The position numbers and the translations under genes are program-made. Below, piece by piece: positions 1 through 7,549 of a stretch of 45,591 nucleotides of DNA (the stretch's first letter is position 1; every line of letters starts with the position of its first letter). The stretch is taken from NCBI GenBank assembly GCA_024637225.1, contig JAGXFP010000064.1, positions 1 to 45,591 on the forward strand, given 5' to 3'. The DNA is from Desulfobacterales bacterium (GTDB lineage Bacteria > Desulfobacterota > Desulfobulbia > Desulfobulbales > JAGXFP01). The notes beneath the pieces are model-generated. The model did no database searches, had not been told where the DNA came from, and saw only the letters and a program-made list of their open reading frames with translations.

Positions 1-462
1 GATATTATAAATTATTTTTGAGCTCAACACCGTCATTCCGGCATGTTTTTAGCCGGAATCCAGAAACTGGATACAACTACTGGATTCCGGGTCAAGCCCG
101 GAATGACAAACTAATCGGCTGAAGATTAGTGGTAATCAGAAATAAAAAAGACATCGGCTTACCAGGATTAAACGGAATCGTCGGTGGGGAGAAAGAGCAA
201 TCCGGAACTGGGTTAAAAACATTGCCGACACGCACCCGTTCCCGGCCCCCTCGAAAAACCGGGACAAATCGCCGTGGGCTTTAGCCGAGAACCGCCGCCG
301 GCGAAGGGGGTGGATTTGGATTTCTAGGGTGAAGCCGTTTCCCGCACCGGACTTGGAAAGTCGGAGATGCTCCACCCGTCAGAGCGGAGAGCCCGGCATG
401 GATTTCCCCTTCATAAAGCGATCAAGCGAGATCGATATACCTCGGGGAGATTAAGGGTGGGA
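1..462. other. Gene-poor left edge downstream of ppsR
   Basis: I see no convincing gene here. A REP-like palindromic element occupies 32-107. A GTG-started minus-strand frame at 136-375 (79 codons) has no ribosome binding site and low-complexity Arg-rich content, so I leave it out. The rest of the stretch holds nothing I recognise. Confidence 0.5.
32..107. repeat. REP-like double palindrome (GTCATTCCGG type)
   Basis: The outer arms are GTCATTCCGG (32-41) and CCGGAATGAC (98-107). Two inner hairpins use CCGGAATCCAG and CTGGATTCCGG. A shorter relative with the same GTCATTCCGGCATG core lies at 42024-42054 near the other end of the window. Such intergenic palindromes are widespread in Proteobacteria. 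There is no coding content. Confidence 0.75.
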
Positions 463-1287
463 TTAACGGACGCTGCCGGGTTTTTTTACCAGTCCTAATT
501 CCTGGGTAACCTGAGTAGCGATCTCTTCTATGGATTTTCCGGCCGAGGAAACCATCGGGACATGATGCTTGCGGAAGATGTGTTCGGACTGCTGCAACTC
601 ATCAATGCAGGTAGTCAGTTTTGCGTAGTTGCTCTTCGGGTATCTTTTTTCCCTCATGCGGTGCAGCATTTCAGGGGTAGTGGTCAGGGCAACGGCCCGT
701 TTGACGTTCCGGACGATGCTGGGGGGCATTTGCAGCCTGGCGAGGTATTCCGCGGTCAGGGGGAAATTTGCCGCCTTGAGGCCCAATTGGGTAGCCAGGT
801 AGACGCTGACCGGGGTCTTGCCGGCCCGGGAGACGCCCAGCAGGATAACGTCAGCCTGATCGAATTCGTTCTCCCGGGTGCCGTCGTCGTGGTCCAGGCT
901 GTAATGAATGGCCTCAACCCTTCTTGCCCTGGTTACGTCATCGTCGAGGCGCAGGAAGCCCGGCACCCGCAAGGCCTTTGCCTCCAGACAGGCTTCCAGG
1001 GGATCAAGAAAATAATCGAAGGCATCGAAGAACTCCACTTCCGGCGACCTGAAAACATCCCGGACTTCGATGTCCATAATGGTGCTGAAAATTATCGGCC
1101 GACGCCCTCGGGATTGTTCGAGGATATAATCCAGGGTTTTCAGGGCGTCTTTTACGGTTTTCACATAGGGAAATTTTTCTTCGTGAAAATTGATTTCCGG
1201 GAATTGGCAGATCAGTGATTCGCCCAGATTGGTGATCAGGATGCCGGTGCTGTCCGAAATGTAATAGATGTCTTTTGATTTCCACAT
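463..1287 (-). CDS. ppsR: Pyruvate,phosphate dikinase / PEP synthase regulatory protein
   Basis: The 274-residue protein matches the DUF299 (Kinase-PPPase) family. These bifunctional ADP-dependent kinases / Pi-dependent phosphorylases switch PEP synthase or pyruvate phosphate dikinase off and on by threonine phosphorylation. Visible marks are the N-terminal YYISDSTG stretch (residues 8-15), a P-loop-like GVSRAGKT at 151-158, YPKSNYA near 216-222, and the C-terminal SSAGKSIEEIA at 247-257, where the family has a conserved Ser/Lys/Glu segment. Length is typical (about 270). The start is ATG, with only a weak ribosome binding site. The target enzyme is not in the window, so the PPDK-type and PEP-synthase-type roles cannot be separated. 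It stands alone, 296 nt from coaBC on the same strand, with a mini-element in between. Confidence 0.9.
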   Translation of the reverse strand: MWKSKDIYYISDSTGILITNLGESLICQFPEINFHEEKFPYVKTVKDALKTLDYILEQSRGRRPIIFSTIMDIEVRDVFRSPEVEFFDAFDYFLDPLEACLEAKALRVPGFLRLDDDVTRARRVEAIHYSLDHDDGTRENEFDQADVILLGVSRAGKTPVSVYLATQLGLKAANFPLTAEYLARLQMPPSIVRNVKRAVALTTTPEMLHRMREKRYPKSNYAKLTTCIDELQQSEHIFRKHHVPMVSSAGKSIEEIATQVTQELGLVKKPGSVR

Positions 1288-1332
1288 AGTCTAAAGCGGG
1301 CCTTGGTTTGGCTGGGAAGAAACAGGTTAAGT

Positions 1333-1437
1333 GTAAGCGATCAAAGGGTACCGAATTTGCTGTGTTACCCTGCTCATATACACCAGTAAACATCGCAGGC
1401 CGATGCCTTGCTTCTCCGGCACCCTGTAATCGCTTAC
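1333..1437. mobile_element. Non-autonomous mini-element with IS66-like ends
   Basis: About 21-bp imperfect inverted repeats bound the stretch: GTAAGCGATCAAAGGGTACC at 1333-1352 and its partner GGCACCCTGTAATCGCTTAC at 1418-1437. The inside (about 65 bp) has no reading frame of note. Terminal GTAAGCG is the usual start of IS66-family ends, so this looks like a MITE-type remnant. The flanking 8-mers differ, so no target duplication is visible. The IS66 link rests on memory of the end sequence only. Confidence 0.5.
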
Positions 1438-1583
1438 AGGCTGGGAGATTGGTCATTCCCGGCGGCTTATCCCGTGATCGGTTAAGCAGATAAGCAGAAA
1501 CGGACGAGGGGAAAATACCACGTTCAGCGGCGTATAACTCATGCCGGCTAGGTCGCGGGAGATGTATCCGCCTGGTTATTGTT

Positions 1584-2786
1584 TTATTCGGCGAGTAGGC
1601 GGGTAACCCTTCGCCAGATCAGATTGGCGGTATCTTCCTTGCTCAGCAAAGGCATATTTTCCTGATCGCCGTTGCGCTTCAGCAGGGTTATACGGTTTGT
1701 TTCAACCCCGAACCCCGCATCATCCGAGGTAATGTCGTTTATGGCCAGCAAATCGAGGTTCTTGTCTCGTAATTTACGCCAGCCCTCTTCGATAAAATTG
1801 TTACTCTCAGCGGCAAAGCCGACCAGCAGAGGCAGGGGCCTTTTTTCTTTATTCTCGCCCAGAATCTTGAGGATGTCCCTGTTTTCACGAAGTTCCAAGG
1901 TGAAACCAGCCCCGGCCTTTTTGAGCTTGCCGGTTGAATAGTCAGCCGGCCGGAAATCCGAAACGGCCGCGGCTTTGACGATAACATCCAAGCCGGCTGA
2001 GAGCTCAAGGACCTCGGCGGCCATTTCCTCGGCGGTTGTAATTCTTACAACATTCATCCCTGGTGGATCGGGAATTTCGGTCGGGCCTGTGACCAGGGTG
2101 ACTTCGGCCCCCCGCCTGCGGGCAGTGACCGCCAGTGCGAACCCCATGCGGCCGCTGGAGCGATTGCCAAGATAGCGAACCGGGTCAAGCGGTTCATGGG
2201 TTGGGCCGGCCGTTACCAGAACCTTACGACCGGCCAGATCCTGTTCGCTAAGGGCTGAATAGACTGTCTCTTTCGCGGAACTCCAATCGGCAAGACGCCC
2301 GGGACCTTCGGTGTCGCAGGCGAGGCAGCCGCTGTCCGGGTCCACGATCTGATAGCCGTATGACTTGAGTCGCTCAAGGTTGGCCTGGGTGGCCGGGTGC
2401 AGGTACATATTTGAGTTCATTGCCGGGCAGATGATCACGGGTGATTGATTGGCAAGCACCAGGGCGGATGGCAAATCGTCTGCCATGCCCGATGCAAGTC
2501 GGGCAATAGTCTGGGCGGTGGCCGGGGCGACCAGGATCAAATCGGCCTTGGCGGCCAAACTGATATGGGGGATGCGTTCGGCGTCATCGAGGTCGAACAT
2601 CCCCTCGTAAACCTTCTGGCCGGAGAGGGCCGCAAAGGTCAGGGGAGTGACAAACCGGGTGGCATCCCCGGTCATAACCACCTGTACTTCGGCGCCTTCC
2701 CTGCGCAGTTTCCGGATCCAGTCGGCGGCTTTATAGGCGGCAATACCGCCGCTTACCGCGAAAATGATCTTTTTGTCGGTTAACAA
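1584..2786 (-). CDS. coaBC: Bifunctional phosphopantothenoylcysteine decarboxylase / phosphopantothenate-cysteine ligase
   Basis: CoaBC makes 4'-phosphopantetheine from 4'-phosphopantothenate, cysteine and CTP. The N-terminal flavin-dependent decarboxylase (about 1-180) shows SGGIAAYK (12-19), the catalytic-His segment with H74, PAMNSNMY (121-128) and a substrate-flap Cys at C157 before GPGRL. The C-terminal ligase (about 186-400) shows GNRSSGRMG (N208), KAAAVSDFRP (261-270) and the Lys-rich GKLKK (276-280). At 400 residues, length is normal. The start is TTG at 2784-2786: the only upstream in-frame option is ATT, and the protein then begins MLTDKKIIF, lining up with family N-termini. No clear ribosome binding site is visible. 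It is the last gene of a nitroreductase-lipoprotein-coaBC run, starting 19 nt after the lipoprotein stop. panC, panD and coaD elsewhere in the window serve the same pathway. Confidence 0.96.
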   Translation of the reverse strand: MLTDKKIIFAVSGGIAAYKAADWIRKLRREGAEVQVVMTGDATRFVTPLTFAALSGQKVYEGMFDLDDAERIPHISLAAKADLILVAPATAQTIARLASGMADDLPSALVLANQSPVIICPAMNSNMYLHPATQANLERLKSYGYQIVDPDSGCLACDTEGPGRLADWSSAKETVYSALSEQDLAGRKVLVTAGPTHEPLDPVRYLGNRSSGRMGFALAVTARRRGAEVTLVTGPTEIPDPPGMNVVRITTAEEMAAEVLELSAGLDVIVKAAAVSDFRPADYSTGKLKKAGAGFTLELRENRDILKILGENKEKRPLPLLVGFAAESNNFIEEGWRKLRDKNLDLLAINDITSDDAGFGVETNRITLLKRNGDQENMPLLSKEDTANLIWRRVTRLLAE

Positions 2787-2805
2787 AATTGAAACCGTAT
2801 ATCTG

Positions 2806-3276
2806 CTATTTGGAGTTGGCGATATAAATGTAGACGTCGGTTTTGCCGATGGGGCCGCCTTCCATGATTCTGATCATGCAGGAACTGTTCATTTTGGTAA
2901 AGGCGAGGAGGACGTCCTTTGATTTTAGCGAACCGACCTCGGTCCAGCCGTCGTTTTTCATGCTGCTGGAAAAAAACTCCATCAGGGAGGTGACTTCGAC
3001 CCGGCCGCTGAAATTGAGAATGCCGCCATTGAAGGAATCGGAATTCAGGGCGACACTCTTTTCCCTGTTCCAGGAGAGTTCCCCGGGAATCAGCAGGTCA
3101 CTGAAGTTGTCAGGATAATAGGGTTCAAATTCGTTGGTAGCACCCATCGGCATCTCTTCCCGGCCGCTGTCAACCGCTTGCGGGGAACTGGTGTGGAAAC
3201 AGCCGCTCAACATGAAAATGGCTGCGACGAGGGCGATAGATACGTGTGCCGACAGGGTGGGGATTGTATTGCGCAT
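2806..3276 (-). CDS. Putative outer-envelope lipoprotein of unknown function
   Basis: The 156-residue protein starts with a signal peptide of about 25 residues ending in lipobox LSGC (C26), so it should be lipid-anchored. The mature part has a short Ser/Glu-rich linker, then one alpha/beta domain (about 75-156). In it, FSGRVEVTSLMEFFSSSMKN and a later LLAFTKMNSSCMIRI recall short lipoproteins I have seen described in deltaproteobacteria, but I cannot name a family. Its ATG overlaps the nitroreductase stop by one base (TGATG), so the two are translationally coupled. coaBC follows 19 nt later. The genomic context does not reveal its role. Confidence 0.8.
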   Translation of the reverse strand: MRNTIPTLSAHVSIALVAAIFMLSGCFHTSSPQAVDSGREEMPMGATNEFEPYYPDNFSDLLIPGELSWNREKSVALNSDSFNGGILNFSGRVEVTSLMEFFSSSMKNDGWTEVGSLKSKDVLLAFTKMNSSCMIRIMEGGPIGKTDVYIYIANSK

Positions 3277-3797
3277 CAGGAATCCTCCAAAATTTCTTTA
3301 ATGATTAAGCTGTTTAATTCTTTTCTCTTTGAGTCGCGGTTCCGGCCGGTCGGGTGGCCGACGGCGACGATTGCCATCAGATCATAATCATCGCTTACTT
3401 CAATAATCCGGTTGACTTGATCCTTCCGGTTTAATATCTCTCCAAGCCAGACAGCGCCGAGCCCCATTTCCTCGGCGGCCAGCAGCATGTTCTGGATGCA
3501 GGCGCCGCTCGCTTGATGGTCCTTAACTTCGTTGTACATATCCTTGGTGTCGAGAAATACGGCGATCAAGGCGGGAGCGCCCTTGATAACATGTCCATAG
3601 CGAGTCTGCTCGGCCAATTGTGATCTGGTTTCAGTATCGGTGACCAGCACAAACCGCCAAGGCTGATTGTTAAGACCGGATGGAGCCCAGGAGCCGGCTT
3701 TGACAATTTCCCGTAAATCTTCGATTTTAACCGGGTCATCGGTATACTCCCGGACGCTGCGTCTTTTATAAATAGCCTTTAAAACTGGTTTTGTCAT
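3276..3797 (-). CDS. Nitroreductase-family FMN oxidoreductase
   Basis: This 173-residue single-domain nitroreductase binds FMN and uses NAD(P)H. The FMN-phosphate motif RRSVREYT lies at 12-19, followed by APSGLNNQPWRF at 38-49, and the GLGAVWLG helix cap of the flavin pocket near 112-119. The length matches short nitroreductases. The natural substrate cannot be read from sequence: members reduce quinones, nitroaromatics or flavins. It heads the operon with the lipoprotein and coaBC. The coaBC decarboxylase is also an FMN enzyme, though that need not mean shared function. Cysteine-rich iron-sulfur extensions seen in some clostridial nitroreductases are absent. Confidence 0.92.
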   Translation of the reverse strand: MTKPVLKAIYKRRSVREYTDDPVKIEDLREIVKAGSWAPSGLNNQPWRFVLVTDTETRSQLAEQTRYGHVIKGAPALIAVFLDTKDMYNEVKDHQASGACIQNMLLAAEEMGLGAVWLGEILNRKDQVNRIIEVSDDYDLMAIVAVGHPTGRNRDSKRKELNSLIIKEILEDS

Positions 3798-3980
3798 GGC
3801 AAGTTGTCGGGCCTCGGGAAAAAATTAGTCGGCATTGATTCGGCGGAAAATATTCACTGTGGAACTCGGCTAAAGATATTATGTAGTTAGTTGCTTTGTC
3901 AAATGATTTGCTTTATCAGTTGTTGCTGATTGAGGTTTTAAATATTTACCTGAATCCGAGACGGCTATTTGGGGATTTTG

Positions 3981-4083
3981 CTTTATAACCACAGAGCATA
4001 AGTTTCGTACGAGCAGACTGCTCAACTCAGCTTTATACCCACAGGGCATAAGTTTCGTATGAGCGGACGAGCTGCTCGACTCA
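3981..4083. repeat. Two tandem ~51-bp units with a hairpin core
   Basis: Unit 1 (3981-4030) and unit 2 (4031-4083) both run CTTTATA-CC-ACAG-GCATAAGTTTCGTA, then a GAGC...GCTC hairpin, ending in ACTCAG. A third, single unit lies at 7894-7948 in another intergenic gap. After each array the sequence continues CTTTATCCGTTTGT and then GAGTCGCC, so the flanks are shared as well. Confidence 0.8.
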
Positions 4084-4195
4084 GCTTTATCCGTTTGTTG
4101 TTACGTGAAATAATTGTTTTTTCATGAGTCGCCTCGATTCATCCTGCCGTCCTGCGGGGCGTAAGATAGCGGATTAAGGATTTAGATAAGGGCTT

Positions 4196-4199
4196 GGAG
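4196..4199 (+). promoter_or_regulatory. Ribosome binding site of tatD
   Basis: GGAG lies 9 nt before ATG 4209. It decides the start in favour of this ATG over the TTG at 4194, which overlaps the site. Confidence 0.65.
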
Positions 4200-4208
4200 A
4201 TTATTCAG

Positions 4209-5042
4209 ATGGCTGCCGCGAAGAAAAAGAATCTTGTTTATCCGGTGCTTGGTGTGGGGGGCCGGTTGATCGATACCCATTGCCACCTCGATATGCAACC
4301 TTATGGAGACGATCTTGCCGAAGTTATTGATCGGGCCGCGAGACATGGGGTCGACCGAATCGTTACCGTCGGGATCGATCTTGCCAGTTCCAGGTCGGCG
4401 ATCCGCTTGGCCGAGGAAAGTCCCGGAGTCTTTGCCACCATCGGGGTTCATCCCCATAATGTCGCGGGAATTACCGAGGATGACTACCGACAGTTGCAGG
4501 CCCTGGCCGATAATCCGGTGGTGGTGGCCTATGGTGAGATCGGTCTCGATTTTCATTATAATTACGCCCCGGCTGATGTCCAAATCGAGCATTTCGCCAG
4601 GCAGGTTAATCTGGCCAAGCAATTAGAGTTACCGCTGGTGGTACATGACCGCGACGCCCATCGGGAGGTCCTTGATATTTTGACCAAGGCCCACCCTTTT
4701 CCCGCGGGCGGGGTGATGCACTGTTTTTCCGGAGACTCCGCCTTTGCCCGCGCCGTAGTCGACCTCGGTTTTCATGTCTCGATCCCGGGGGTGGTTACCT
4801 TTAAAAAAGCCGAGGTTTTACAGACTGCGGTGCGTGAGGTGCCCCTTGACAGGATTATCCTTGAAACCGACGGCCCCTTTCTGGCACCGGAACCGCGCCG
4901 CGGCCGCCGCAACGAACCGGCCTTGATGTTGTTTACCGCCCAAAAAGTTGCCGAACTCAAGGGCCTTGGCCTGGATGAAGTTGCCGCGGCGACAACCGCC
5001 AATGCCGAAAAACTTTTTCGTCTGCCTCGGGCAGTAAAATAA
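4209..5042 (+). CDS. tatD: TatD-family metal-dependent hydrolase (DNase)
   Basis: TatD enzymes are two-metal TIM-barrel nucleases/hydrolases. From ATG 4209 the protein is 277 residues. Metal ligands are visible in order: DTHCHLD (H24, H26), GEIGLD (E110), VHDRDAH (H146), MHCFSG (H171) and ETDGPFLAP (D221). The start gives about 20 residues before the motif where most members begin, LIDTHCHLD. A later GTG start (4245 or 4254) would give a more usual length, but the GGAG before 4209 supports the longer form. It is followed 40 nt downstream by yggS on the same strand. Substrate is uncertain: DNA repair and quality-control roles have been proposed for the family. Confidence 0.93.
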   Translation: MAAAKKKNLVYPVLGVGGRLIDTHCHLDMQPYGDDLAEVIDRAARHGVDRIVTVGIDLASSRSAIRLAEESPGVFATIGVHPHNVAGITEDDYRQLQALADNPVVVAYGEIGLDFHYNYAPADVQIEHFARQVNLAKQLELPLVVHDRDAHREVLDILTKAHPFPAGGVMHCFSGDSAFARAVVDLGFHVSIPGVVTFKKAEVLQTAVREVPLDRIILETDGPFLAPEPRRGRRNEPALMLFTAQKVAELKGLGLDEVAAATTANAEKLFRLPRAVK

Positions 5043-5082
5043 ATAACGGTTGGTGAAAAAACTTTTGAATGGTGGTTACAAA

Positions 5083-5781
5083 ATGTCCCTGATCCAAACG
5101 AATCTTGAACTAATCCGCACCAGGATGGCAGCGGCGGCTCGCAGAACGGGACGGGCACCGGAAGAAGTCCGTCTTGTCGCGGTCAGTAAAAAACAGCCGG
5201 TTGAGCGGATCAATGAAGCGTTTGCTTGCGGCCAGAGATTGTTCGGAGAAAATTACCTGCAGGAAGCGGCGGAAAAGATTGCCCGGCTCGATCAGGGAAT
5301 CGATTGGCATTTTATCGGTCATCTTCAGTCCAACAAGGCGGGCACCGCCGCCACCTTGTTCGGGATGATTCAAACCGTCGATCGTTTGAAGATAGCCCGG
5401 GCTCTCGACCGGAGTCTGTCGGACAGCGGTGCCGGGATCCTGCCGGTCCTGATCCAGGTAAACATCGGCAGGGAGCCCCAGAAAGCGGGAGTGGCCCCGG
5501 AAGATTGCGCCGCGCTCCTGAAGGATATCCGCGACCTGCCTAACATCCGGGCCCGGGGCTTGATGGTCATGCCGCCTTTCAGTGCCGACCCGGAGCAGAC
5601 CCGGCCATATTTTCGGCAAACCAGGGAGTTGGCCTTTGCCCTCCGTGCGAAAGGACTTCTGGCCGTCGATGGGGGACTGGAGTTGTCGATGGGGATGTCC
5701 GCCGATTATGAAGCGGCGATTGAGGAGGGGGCAACCCTGATCAGGGTGGGCTCCGCCTTGTTCGGAGAGAGAAAAAGTTAA
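5083..5781 (+). CDS. yggS: Pyridoxal-phosphate homeostasis protein (YggS/PLPBP)
   Basis: YggS/PLPBP proteins bind PLP on a TIM barrel and buffer B6 vitamers. From ATG 5083 the protein has 232 residues, like E. coli YggS. The PLP lysine is K36 in LVAVSKKQP, the same number as in E. coli. FGENYLQE (54-61), WHFIGHLQSNK (75-85) and the phosphate-binding LSMGMSADYEAAI near 202-214 follow. An upstream in-frame TTG at 5050 would add 11 residues without homology, so I prefer 5083, although its ribosome binding site is weak. Pairing with tatD suggests a two-gene operon. In many bacteria yggS sits near proC or division genes, which are absent here. Confidence 0.94.
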   Translation: MSLIQTNLELIRTRMAAAARRTGRAPEEVRLVAVSKKQPVERINEAFACGQRLFGENYLQEAAEKIARLDQGIDWHFIGHLQSNKAGTAATLFGMIQTVDRLKIARALDRSLSDSGAGILPVLIQVNIGREPQKAGVAPEDCAALLKDIRDLPNIRARGLMVMPPFSADPEQTRPYFRQTRELAFALRAKGLLAVDGGLELSMGMSADYEAAIEEGATLIRVGSALFGERKS

Positions 5782-5960
5782 GCGATTGCTGCAGAGCCCC
5801 GAATCCTGAGGGTGTCTCTGAATTCGCAAGGACTTGAGAATTGGCTTGGATGCAAGAAGGCGGTGATTGATTATACGGATGATTATCGAAAAGTTGCCGA
5901 GATTACCGGCAATGCCTTGCCTCTTATGCACCCTGCAGTCGCTTGCCGGATTGCAGACTT

Positions 5961-6941
5961 TCAGCGGCTGTGGGTGGCGGTGGCCGAAAGATAATAGGCT
6001 AACTGATCGAAAGAGCAGGCGTGGGCGTTAATCCGGCCGGTTCTTCCTTTAATCTCAAAGGTTTTCTTGTCGAAATATTTTGCCGGATTATCGAGATATC
6101 GGGCTGTTTCGGCGCCGATGATCACATCCGCCTCATCCTGTTCGGTCATCGATTTCAATTTGAAGGCCAGATTAACCACATCCCCGATCACCGTTGAATC
6201 CCGGGGCCCGGTCAACCCCATGTTTCCCAGCATCGCCTCGCCGGTATTGATTGCCGCACCGATTGACAGGGGATGCTTGATCTCCGGAATACTTTCCCCT
6301 ATTTTTTTGGTGGCCTGGCTGATTTCAAGGGCGGAGCGCAGGGCGTTTCTTGCCCCGCTCATTACGGTTCCGCCCGTCCAGGTGGCCATTACCGCGGCGC
6401 CTATAAATTTATCGATCAGACCGTCGTGTTCTTTAATGATGGCGCCGACTTTTTGGGTCCAGAACTGAAGCAGTTTCGAGCTGTGTTTGTTGCCCAGTTT
6501 CTCGGAAAGGCTGGTGAATTCATGGATGTCGCAGACCAGAATGGTGACGATTTCCTTTTTGATGTGGGCGATGGTCATATCCAGGGTAAGTTCGGATATG
6601 TCTTCTTCCTGTTCGGTTTTTTCGATGAACTGGTCGAATCTGATCGTTGTCCTGCCGAGGGTGATCAGGTCACCGTTATTCAGGATCGCCGGGGAGTGGA
6701 TTTGCTTGTTGTTGAGGTAAGTGCCGTTGGAACTGCCAAGGTCCATGATGTGGAAAATCCCGTCATTTTCCCGCCGGATCATGGTGTGCTTGCGGGATAC
6801 CCAGGAATAGGGCAGCACTATATCGTTGGTCGGACCGCGCCCTATCTTGAAGGTGTTTTTGCCGGTAAGATTCCAGCTGTTTCCCGAGGCGCCGCCGGGG
6901 CCAAGTTCATGGAGTACGGTTTGTTCCGGATTTTCCGCCAT
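5961..6941 (-). CDS. FHA domain plus class III nucleotidyl cyclase-like protein
   Basis: This 326-residue cytoplasmic protein has an FHA phosphothreonine-binding domain (about 20-103: IGRG at 33-36, S49-R50 and H52, SSNGTYL 70-76) joined to a class III cyclase domain (about 128-310). The first metal Asp is D138 in VCDIHEFT, and the base-selecting Lys looks like K178. The second metal Asp, normally in GDAVMA, is replaced by alanine (GAAVMA, A182; codon GCC). The transition-state Asn is present (N257 in VIGDVVNLAFKL), but the usual Arg four residues on is Lys (K261). It may be a weak enzyme, a heterodimer partner or a pseudo-cyclase sensor. No transmembrane segment is seen. It is transcribed alone; no Ser/Thr kinase lies nearby to feed the FHA domain. 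Confidence 0.88.
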   Translation of the reverse strand: MAENPEQTVLHELGPGGASGNSWNLTGKNTFKIGRGPTNDIVLPYSWVSRKHTMIRRENDGIFHIMDLGSSNGTYLNNKQIHSPAILNNGDLITLGRTTIRFDQFIEKTEQEEDISELTLDMTIAHIKKEIVTILVCDIHEFTSLSEKLGNKHSSKLLQFWTQKVGAIIKEHDGLIDKFIGAAVMATWTGGTVMSGARNALRSALEISQATKKIGESIPEIKHPLSIGAAINTGEAMLGNMGLTGPRDSTVIGDVVNLAFKLKSMTEQDEADVIIGAETARYLDNPAKYFDKKTFEIKGRTGRINAHACSFDQLAYYLSATATHSR

Positions 6942-7231
6942 GTGATTTATTCCGTGTGATCCTGGTAGGTCTGATCTGCTTGTGCCTAGCCTGCCTCACC
7001 GCATTCATTTTTTTCCGGTCTTGTGGTTATATAATGTTTCTAGACCTGTCAGGTTACCGGATTCTTATCCTGTTCGCCAGCTTGTAGGATTTTTATGCCT
7101 TCAGGGTGCAGATCCGTCTACAAACTCTCTGAACAGTCAAGTTTTTTATTCCGCCAAACTTTCTTGACTATCTGTCTTCAGGTTGAATGGTTTTGGCGTC
7201 GGCAGAGGTTGTCGTCACAATTATTCGTCCT

Positions 7232-7447
7232 TTAGGTCAGTTTGGCCATTATCTCCGAAACTTCTGGAAAGCGGCCCTCCTTTTTCTTGGAAAATATCTC
7301 CCGGCCGTCGACTGATACCAGGAATATCCCGCCCGAACCTGCAACAAGATCTACTTCCGCGTCTATTTCCTCTTTTATGGCGTCTTCCAGACTGGAAGCC
7401 TTGGGGAAATAGTTTCAGGCCGCGCAATATTTGATAGTTATCTTCAT
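7232..7447 (-). CDS. SelW-like (Rdx family) selenoprotein with in-frame TGA
   Basis: Reading from ATG 7447 through an in-frame TGA at 7415-7417 gives a 71-residue protein MKITIKYCAAU..., ending at TAA 7232-7234. The TGA falls exactly at the second redox position of a CxxU motif (C8-A-A-U11) after the first beta strand, the hallmark of SelW/SelT/SelH thioredoxin-like Rdx proteins. The rest fits too: U-NYFPKASSLEDAIKEE helix, DLVAGSGGIFLVSVDG, then REIFSKKKEGRFPE. A small stem-loop CTTCCA-GTC-TGGAAG (7384-7398), 16 nt after the TGA with a G in the loop, suits a bacterial SECIS. Ordinary gene calling would miss it. The role is probably thiol redox; the partner is unknown. Some homologues carry Cys instead of Sec. 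The nearest Shine-Dalgarno (AGGG, 7462-7465) lies 14 nt upstream, in a repeat end. Confidence 0.85.
7384..7398 (-). promoter_or_regulatory. Candidate bacterial SECIS hairpin
   Basis: On the minus strand CTTCCA-GTC-TGGAAG forms a 6-bp stem with a triloop (or 5 bp with loop AGTCT), beginning 16 nt after the TGA codon of the SelW-like gene. Bacterial SECIS elements sit within the coding region at about this distance and carry a loop G for SelB binding. The assignment is inferred from position and shape. Confidence 0.5.
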
Positions 7448-7462
7448 GATTAATCACTTTTC

Positions 7463-7502
7463 CCTGAATCCGTGTGGCCTGTCGTACGCGCACGGATTCC
7501 GG
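7463..7502. repeat. Inverted repeat of the CCTGAATCCGTG family
   Basis: CCTGAATCCGTG (7463-7474) faces CGCACGGATTCCGG (7489-7502) around a short spacer. It sits just upstream of the selenoprotein start, and its left end reads AGGG toward that gene on the minus strand. Confidence 0.65.
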
Positions 7503-7549
7503 TTTTTAAAAAAAATCCTGGGTTGCCCCCCGATCAGGAGCATTTCGGA

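Larger units (their letters stand above)
3798..4208. other. Intergenic region rich in repeats between divergent genes
   Basis: This gap holds divergent promoter space for the nitroreductase operon (minus) and tatD (plus), which I could not resolve into a clear -10/-35 pair. It also holds one terminal repeat of the CCTGAATCC family at 3949-3966 and a two-copy tandem repeat at 3981-4083. The same arrangement recurs at 7862-8010. Confidence 0.6.

Noticed and set aside
136..375. A 79-codon GTG-started frame at the left edge
   Set aside because: It has no ribosome binding site, Arg-rich low-complexity sequence and no family resemblance.
7221..7493. A 90-codon frame across the selenoprotein locus
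   Set aside because: It is in a different frame from the CxxU reading and shows no recognisable protein sequence; the frame through TGA matches SelW instead.
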